Virus record (IMG/VR): IMGVR_UViG_3300047157_000105
Location: 62,001-126,000 of that record
DNA length: 64,000 nucleotides
DNA from: a virus
Direction: 5' to 3' (one strand)
Below, piece by piece: positions 58,838-64,000 of the stretch. Made by a program: the position numbers and the translations under genes. How positions within the stretch are numbered: the first letter of the stretch is position 1; the number at the start of each line of letters is the position of its first letter. The notes below the pieces were generated by a model that did not search any database, had not been told where the DNA came from, and saw nothing but the letters and a program-made list of their open reading frames with translations.

Positions 58838-60277
58838 ATGGCAATAGTATTTGATTCAGACGCAGGCACAATAACAGGAATATCAGTTGGTGGTTTACCT
58901 GATGGAGTAGTAGATGCTGGAACACTAGCTACTGACTCAGTAACCGCAGCTAAGATTGCAGCGAATGCTGTAGTAACTGGGAAGATTGCAGATGATGCAG
59001 TAGATTTTGTAACAATAAGAAATGATATAGCAAGCTTAGCATTGCATTCAGCAGTAGCAGATAACAAAGCTGCTTACAATCTTCCTAACTCTTTTATAGA
59101 TCAATTTGAAAATGATACGGGGCTTGCTACACAAACAGATGTCAATAGAAATGCTAGTGAATATGTAATTCCAGTAGCAACTTCAGCAGCAGCAGCTTTT
59201 ACAAGTGATTCAAATACTTTAGCATTATTGCATTTTGATGGAGGTAATAATTCAACAACAATTACAGATAGTTCTTCACACAGTAGAACTATAACTAGAA
59301 CTGTAACTGAAGGAGCTCGCCCAAAACTAGATACAGGTGAAAAGAAATTTGGAACAGCTGCTTGTCAATTTGGTTCTGTAACAGCTACTTATGGTACACA
59401 CGGAAATGCTTTATCAATGGGAGATAGTTCTCATTGGAATTTTAGTACTAACGAATTTACATTTGAAACTTGGATATACCCTTATTCAGGTCAACTCACT
59501 GCTGCTGCCAATGATTGGCCGATGGAATTAGGAGGACAAGCTACTTCAAATACTTCAGATAGTAGTGGAGGAATGCATTGGACTGTATTGCAGAATGGCA
59601 AAGTACAATTTAACTGTTATAGGAGAAATGGTTCTAGTAGTGGAGATGATTTTACATTTACTAGCTCAGGCTCTATTTCTGAAGGTGAATGGTCTCATGT
59701 TGCAATTACAAGAGATGGTAATGTATTAAGACATTATATAAATGGTGTAGCAAGTGGTTCACATACACTATCTACTGTTTCGGGAGGATATCACCTTCAT
59801 GTTACTGATTTTGGTGGTGATTTTTGGATAAGTAGAAGAGCTTATAATAGTAATTATGGTTATATTGGTGGGCTGCTTGATGAATATAGACTATCAAATA
59901 CTTGTCGTTATCCGAACGGAACAACTTTTACTCCAAACACAACACAAACAATAGGTGCAACTGGAACATTAATATCAACAGTACAAACTGCTAGTTCTGC
60001 TCAAACAAAAGTAAGTGGAGTTATTCTTTATAAAAATAATGCAGGCACAGCAACACTAGGAACAGATTTAAAAGTTTATTTTACTTGTAATAATGGGACT
60101 AATTGGACTGAAAGTACACCAGTAGCATCTGGAACATTTAGTACTGGAATCTTAATGGCAAAATGTCCTGAGGTAACTTGTACAAGTGGAACTGATGTTA
60201 GGTATAAAGTTGTATGGGCAAATCAATCAGCAGGTTCTAAAGAAACACAACTTCATGGCATAGCAATGAATTATTAA
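58838..60277 (+). CDS. fibre/adhesin with LamG-like (concanavalin-type) domain, 479 aa
   Basis: Residues ~125-370 form a LamG-type jelly roll: LALLHFDGGNNSTTITDSSS, FSTNEFTFETWIYPYSG, GEWSHVAITRDGNVLRHYIN and GYIGGLLDEYRLSNTCRY. Such domains bind sugars, so this is a candidate receptor-binding or surface-glycan protein. The N-terminal part has VTAAKIAANAVVTGKIADDA fibre repeats. The C-terminal ~90 residues are another beta domain with GTDVRYKVVWANQS. Confidence 0.7.
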   Translation: MAIVFDSDAGTITGISVGGLPDGVVDAGTLATDSVTAAKIAANAVVTGKIADDAVDFVTIRNDIASLALHSAVADNKAAYNLPNSFIDQFENDTGLATQTDVNRNASEYVIPVATSAAAAFTSDSNTLALLHFDGGNNSTTITDSSSHSRTITRTVTEGARPKLDTGEKKFGTAACQFGSVTATYGTHGNALSMGDSSHWNFSTNEFTFETWIYPYSGQLTAAANDWPMELGGQATSNTSDSSGGMHWTVLQNGKVQFNCYRRNGSSSGDDFTFTSSGSISEGEWSHVAITRDGNVLRHYINGVASGSHTLSTVSGGYHLHVTDFGGDFWISRRAYNSNYGYIGGLLDEYRLSNTCRYPNGTTFTPNTTQTIGATGTLISTVQTASSAQTKVSGVILYKNNAGTATLGTDLKVYFTCNNGTNWTESTPVASGTFSTGILMAKCPEVTCTSGTDVRYKVVWANQSAGSKETQLHGIAMNY

Positions 60278-60288
60278 AGGAGTTATAG

Positions 60289-61068
60289 ATGAGTGATATA
60301 AAAATACAACCGAGTGCAACAGGATCAGCAACAGTAACACTAACTGCACCTGCTACAGGTACAGCACGTACTGTTACATTACCTGATGGAACAGGTAGTC
60401 TTATTGCTGATAACGGTAGCGGTAGCGTAGGTATAGGCACAAGCAGCCCAGCTAGACCATTAGAAGTTAAAGACAGCTCTGACCAGGCCAATATAAGATT
60501 ACAAGGATCTGTAGGATACTGTGATTTAAGTGGTAATGGCGGCAATGGCTCAGATTTTGTAGTTCTTACAGAAGGAACAGAAAAATTTAGAGTTAAAGAA
60601 TCAGGTGGAGTTAGAGCAACTGATGGAATATTATTTGGCACAGACACAGCAGCAGCCAATGCTTTAGACGATTATGAGGAAGGCACTTGGACTCCTGTAC
60701 TTACTGATTTAACTAATAACGCAACTATGCATTCTCTTAATGCTGGTGTTTATACAAAGATTGGGCGAGTAGTTCATTGTACAGCAAATGTTAGAACTAC
60801 AAGTTTAGGTTCTGTTTCAGGAAACTTATATCTTTCAGGATTTCCATTTTCCACACCAAATACAAATGGTAATCACGGAGCTGGTTCAGTAGCAAATGCA
60901 GAAAATATGTCTATAACTGCTGGTCACGCTATAACTTTATATTATGGTAAAAATAGTAATAGTGCTCGTTTTGATATTTATGACCACTCTGGGGGAGTTA
61001 CTGTATTGCAAGCTAGTGAATGGACATCTGATGGTCAAGCAACAATTCAGGTTACATATTCAACTTAA
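60289..61068 (+). CDS. fibre protein, 259 aa
   Basis: MSDIKIQPSATGSATVTLTA and TARTVTLPDGTGSLIAD carry the shared N-terminal module. Next is GSVGIGTSSPARPLEVKDSS, then DYEEGTWTPVLTDLTNNATM, a known receptor-side module start (EGTWTP). The remaining ~130 residues (IGRVVHCTANVRTTSLGSVS) look like a compact beta head. Candidate distal fibre or receptor binder. Confidence 0.65.
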   Translation: MSDIKIQPSATGSATVTLTAPATGTARTVTLPDGTGSLIADNGSGSVGIGTSSPARPLEVKDSSDQANIRLQGSVGYCDLSGNGGNGSDFVVLTEGTEKFRVKESGGVRATDGILFGTDTAAANALDDYEEGTWTPVLTDLTNNATMHSLNAGVYTKIGRVVHCTANVRTTSLGSVSGNLYLSGFPFSTPNTNGNHGAGSVANAENMSITAGHAITLYYGKNSNSARFDIYDHSGGVTVLQASEWTSDGQATIQVTYST

Positions 61069-61089
61069 TTATTAATAACAGGATAACAT

Positions 61090-62760
61090 ATGAGTAACAC
61101 AAGAAATTTAGCAGACTTATTAGATAGTGGTGGTGACATTAAGTCATCAGCTTTAGATAATGTACCAGCTACAGATATATCAGGTAAGTTAAATTTAACT
61201 GGTGGTACACTAACTGGTACACTCACCATGGAATCTACAGATGCAGGAAATTCAGCTGCACCTGAACTAATACTATATAGAAATAGTGCAAGCCCTGCTA
61301 ATGGAGATTACTTAGGGCAAGTTCAGTTTAAAGGTGAAAACGCTAATGGTGCACAAGAGATATATGCTAAGGTTACTGGTAAAATTTCAGATCCAACACA
61401 TAACTCAGAAGATGGTTTAATTGAAACTGCAATTAAAGGTGATGGTTCTTTCACAATTGTTAGTAGACAAAAATCAGATGAATTACAACTTTTAAATGGT
61501 GTTAACTTAAATGTAGATGGTAATATTGTTGTAGGTGGTACGGTTGATGGAGTAGATATACAAACTCTAAATACTACTGCGGGTGCAGCTCTACCTAAAG
61601 CTGGTGGCACTATGACAAACAACTTAACTCTAGCAGATAGTGTCAGGTTAAATGTTGGAACTAGTGCTGACTTAAAAATACATCACACAAGTGGTAATAG
61701 TTTTATTGAAGATTCTGGTACAGGTCAATTATTTATAAAAGCATCAGCAATTGATTTTCAAAATGCTGGTGGTACTGAAAGTCTGGCTCAAATGGTAGTA
61801 GATGGTGCAGTAAATTTATTTTACAATGGCACTAAGAAACTTGAAACAACTTCTGCTGGAATTACTGCACAAGGTAGATTAGAAATACAAACACCAAATG
61901 ATGGTAATACACATTTAGTACAAAGAATGGGTAGTACAGCTGGTTCTTATGGATATGTAGATCTTGAATTAGTCAGTCCAAACAGCACAGCTGCCGGTTT
62001 ACCAAGATTAGATTTGCAAATTGGAAATACCACAGTTGCTTCTTTTTTAAGAGGTGGTGGTATGACGGTAACAGGCACTACCAGAATGAATGGTCCAGGA
62101 CAAACTGGTGGACCAGCTTCATCAGGCACAACGCAAGTAAACACAGTTGCAGAGTTTTCAGGTGCTGGAAATGGAAGGCTTTATATTGGTACTGATACTT
62201 CTAGTAATCGTATGTGGTTTCAGAACTCTAATCCGGGTTCTTTAGATATTGGTTATGATATACATTTTCAACCAAATGGTGGATTTGTTAAAATTGCAAA
62301 CTTTTCTGCAACAGGTGCTTCAGCTGGTGCTGATTTTAATAGTGAAGGAAAACTTACTATAAGTGCTAATACATCTAGCTCAAAAAATCTAATTGGTTTT
62401 TATAATACTAATGTAAATGTTGGTAATATTATAGCTTCGGGTAGTTCTACTTCTTATAGCACTTCTTCAGACTATAGACTTAAAGAGAATGTTGAAGATA
62501 TGGCAAATGCTACAACAAGACTTAAACAATTAAAACCAAAAAGATTTAATTTTATAGCTGACGATACTAATACATTAGTAGATGGTTTTATAGCACACGA
62601 AGTATCAACCATTGTACCTGAAGCTATTAGTGGTACTAAAGATGAAGTTGATGATGATGGAAATGCTATACATCAAGGCATAGACCAAGCAAAACTTGTA
62701 CCTTTATTAGTTAAAACAATTCAAGAGCTTGAAGCAAGAATAACAACATTGGAAGCATAG
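61090..62760 (+). CDS. tail fibre with C-terminal S74 self-cleaving chaperone, 556 aa
   Basis: The C-terminal ~110 residues are the intramolecular chaperone of endosialidase type: TSSDYRLKENVEDMANATTR with the catalytic-type Ser (SDYRLKEN), LKPKRFNFIADDT, GFIAHEVSTIVPEAI and a final coiled coil (IQELEARITTLEA). In this family the domain trimerises the fibre and then cuts itself off. Upstream: LKIHHTSGNSFIEDSGTGQL, a repeat of the 52,173 and 57,818 module. Very probably a trimeric fibre. Confidence 0.85.
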   Translation: MSNTRNLADLLDSGGDIKSSALDNVPATDISGKLNLTGGTLTGTLTMESTDAGNSAAPELILYRNSASPANGDYLGQVQFKGENANGAQEIYAKVTGKISDPTHNSEDGLIETAIKGDGSFTIVSRQKSDELQLLNGVNLNVDGNIVVGGTVDGVDIQTLNTTAGAALPKAGGTMTNNLTLADSVRLNVGTSADLKIHHTSGNSFIEDSGTGQLFIKASAIDFQNAGGTESLAQMVVDGAVNLFYNGTKKLETTSAGITAQGRLEIQTPNDGNTHLVQRMGSTAGSYGYVDLELVSPNSTAAGLPRLDLQIGNTTVASFLRGGGMTVTGTTRMNGPGQTGGPASSGTTQVNTVAEFSGAGNGRLYIGTDTSSNRMWFQNSNPGSLDIGYDIHFQPNGGFVKIANFSATGASAGADFNSEGKLTISANTSSSKNLIGFYNTNVNVGNIIASGSSTSYSTSSDYRLKENVEDMANATTRLKQLKPKRFNFIADDTNTLVDGFIAHEVSTIVPEAISGTKDEVDDDGNAIHQGIDQAKLVPLLVKTIQELEARITTLEA

Positions 62761-62769
62761 GAGATATAA

Positions 62770-63702
62770 ATGGGTAAGGCAAGAAATTTATCGGTATTAT
62801 TAGCAGCAGACGGGCAAGTCGAAGATGCTAAACTTGACGGACTGACATCTAGTAAATTATCTGGAGCTTTACCTGCAATCTCAGGTGCGAGTCTAACTAA
62901 CTTACCTATTGTTTCAGCATTATCTGCAGGAACTGGTATAAGCATAAGTGGTGGCGGTGAGATCTCAGTAAGTTCAGTGGCATTAACTACTGTACAGACT
63001 GCATCAAGCCAAAGTGCTCATCTTGCTCTAACAACACAAGAGGGTGACATTGTTGTAAGATCAGATGAGAATAAGTCGTATGTACGTAATAGTGGAACTG
63101 CTGGTACAATGGCAGACTTCACTTTACTTGCCACTCCGACAGATGCTGTACTCAGTGTAAATGGCAACACAGGAGCAATCACAGCAGCTCAAATCGCGAC
63201 AGCGGTTGAGGCAGCAACTGATTCTAATACATTTACCGATGCAGATCATAGTAAATTAAATGCTATTGCTGCAAGTGCAAATAACTATGTGCATCCTAAC
63301 CATAGTGGTGAGGTTACATCTACAGCGGATGGAGCAACAGTTATTGCAGACAATGTAGTAGATGAAGCGAATTTAAAAATATCAAATTCACCAACAAATG
63401 GATATGTGTTAACCGCCCAATCAGGAAATACAGGTGGTTTAACATGGGCGCAAGTAGATGCTTTACCATCACAGTCAAGTAATAGTGGTAAATTTTTAAC
63501 AACAAATGGTACAGCGGCAAGCTGGGCAGTATTAGATACAGATGCTAACTCAACATCAAAGGGGTTATACGAACACGCAAATACAATTAGTGCAAACTAT
63601 GCTATAACATCCGGCAACAATGCATTAACCGCTGGACCGATTAGTATAAATAGTGGTATAACAGTTACTATTCCAAGTGGAAGTACATGGGTAATATCAT
63701 AG
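62770..63702 (+). CDS. tail-fibre protein, 310 aa
   Basis: Starts GKARNLSVLLAADGQVEDAK, similar to the neighbour at 61,090 (NTRNLADLLDSGGDIKSSA). DAVLSVNGNTGAITAAQIAT and SANNYVHPNHSGEVTSTADG are common fibre modules. The end TAGPISINSGITVTIPSGST-WVIS matches the end of the 57,342 product. Confidence 0.65.
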   Translation: MGKARNLSVLLAADGQVEDAKLDGLTSSKLSGALPAISGASLTNLPIVSALSAGTGISISGGGEISVSSVALTTVQTASSQSAHLALTTQEGDIVVRSDENKSYVRNSGTAGTMADFTLLATPTDAVLSVNGNTGAITAAQIATAVEAATDSNTFTDADHSKLNAIAASANNYVHPNHSGEVTSTADGATVIADNVVDEANLKISNSPTNGYVLTAQSGNTGGLTWAQVDALPSQSSNSGKFLTTNGTAASWAVLDTDANSTSKGLYEHANTISANYAITSGNNALTAGPISINSGITVTIPSGSTWVIS

Positions 63703-63709
63703 GAGATAC

Positions 63710-64000
63710 ATGAGTAAAATAAAATTAACAGGACATGCATCGGGATCAGGAGTTTTAACAATTGCTGCACCCAATACTGACTCTGATAGAACGATAACAT
63801 TACCTGATGTTACAGGTACTCTACTCGATAGTGGTAGTGACTTGCCTGCAGCTAACTTAACAGGTACAGTTGCTGATGCACGTATTAGTGCATTAACAGC
63901 AAGTAAATTGACAGGTGCTTTACCGGCAATTAGTGGTGCTAATTTAACAGGTCTTCCTAATTCATTTTCTGGATTAACAGATACAACAGTGTCTACAAAT
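63710..64000 (+). CDS. fibre protein, 3' partial
   Basis: AGGAGATAC precedes the ATG. MSKIKLTGHASGSGVLTIAA, DSDRTITLPDVTGTLLDSGS repeats the N-terminal module of the 57,818 and 60,289 genes, followed by ASKLTGALPAISGANLTGLP. The frame is open to the window edge, so the fibre array continues beyond. Confidence 0.7.
   Translation, partial: MSKIKLTGHASGSGVLTIAAPNTDSDRTITLPDVTGTLLDSGSDLPAANLTGTVADARISALTASKLTGALPAISGANLTGLPNSFSGLTDTTVSTN

Noticed and set aside
52173-64000. Diversity-generating retroelement in the fibre region
   Set aside because: No reverse transcriptase gene or template/variable repeat pair is seen in the window.
1-64000. CRISPR array, insertion sequences, integrase, photosynthesis genes
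   Set aside because: No regularly spaced direct repeats, transposase or integrase motifs, or psbA/psbD-type proteins were found.

Overview
The window is a contiguous piece of a T4-like contractile-tailed (myovirus) phage genome. The replication genes (43, uvsX, 41, rnh, 33, 59, 32), the nucleotide-metabolism genes (dCMP deaminase, nrdA, nrdB, glutaredoxin, MazG) and the baseplate genes (26, 4, 48, 53, 27, 5, 25, 6, 8) are all recognisable by T4-family motifs. The DNA is AT-rich and genes are packed with ATGA or TAATG overlaps. No photosynthesis gene is seen. A circularly permuted, two-piece tmRNA gene is present; this architecture is best known from Alphaproteobacteria and a few other bacterial groups. 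An alphaproteobacterial, probably marine host (SAR11-like, as for pelagimyophages) is therefore my inference, not something the sequence proves.

Layout. 1-11,000: end of DNA polymerase gene 43 (frameshifted), MazG, a primase-polymerase-like protein, a tightly coupled five-gene cassette (3843-7697) that looks like a DNA-base modification pathway, then uvsX, gene 41 helicase and dCMP deaminase. 11,000-18,800: small genes, then a block starting at a late promoter whose products mostly begin with a short peptide ending in a gp21-type cleavage site (LxE or IxE before G/A); these look like proteins packaged inside the head and include a P-loop kinase, a ligase-like nucleotidyltransferase and an NMN-adenylyltransferase-like enzyme. 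18,800-32,940: nrdA, small membrane proteins, the permuted tmRNA, an A-type Fe-S carrier, nrdB, glutaredoxin, a GIY-YIG protein, rnh, a RecB-type nuclease, a HAD phosphatase, a small metallopeptidase, an outer-membrane porin-like protein, genes 33, 59 and 32. 32,992-37,553 (minus strand): head completion gp4, tube-like protein, gp26 with an apparent -1 frameshift extension, and a tape-measure-like protein. 37,609-52,171: baseplate genes 48, 53, 27, 5, 25, 6 (twice frameshifted), wedge proteins and a 1680-residue structural protein. 52,173-64,000: a long array of modular tail-fibre or adhesin genes, the last one cut by the window end.

Regulation visible in sequence. Ten copies of TATGTAC placed 24-25 bp upstream of an extended -10 (TGnTATAAT) precede replication and metabolism genes. 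Two further promoters have GTTACACAAGC at the same place. TATAAATA late promoters precede structural and packaged-protein genes, including a back-to-back pair at 37,559-37,582. Several promoters sit so close to the start codon that the transcript would be leaderless.

Main points for follow-up: the putative cytosine hypermodification cassette, the permuted tmRNA with a ten-residue tag, the packaged-enzyme block, the gp26 frameshift, the new promoter class and the phage-encoded porin-like protein. Apparent frameshifts in genes 43 and 6 may be sequence errors and should be checked first.
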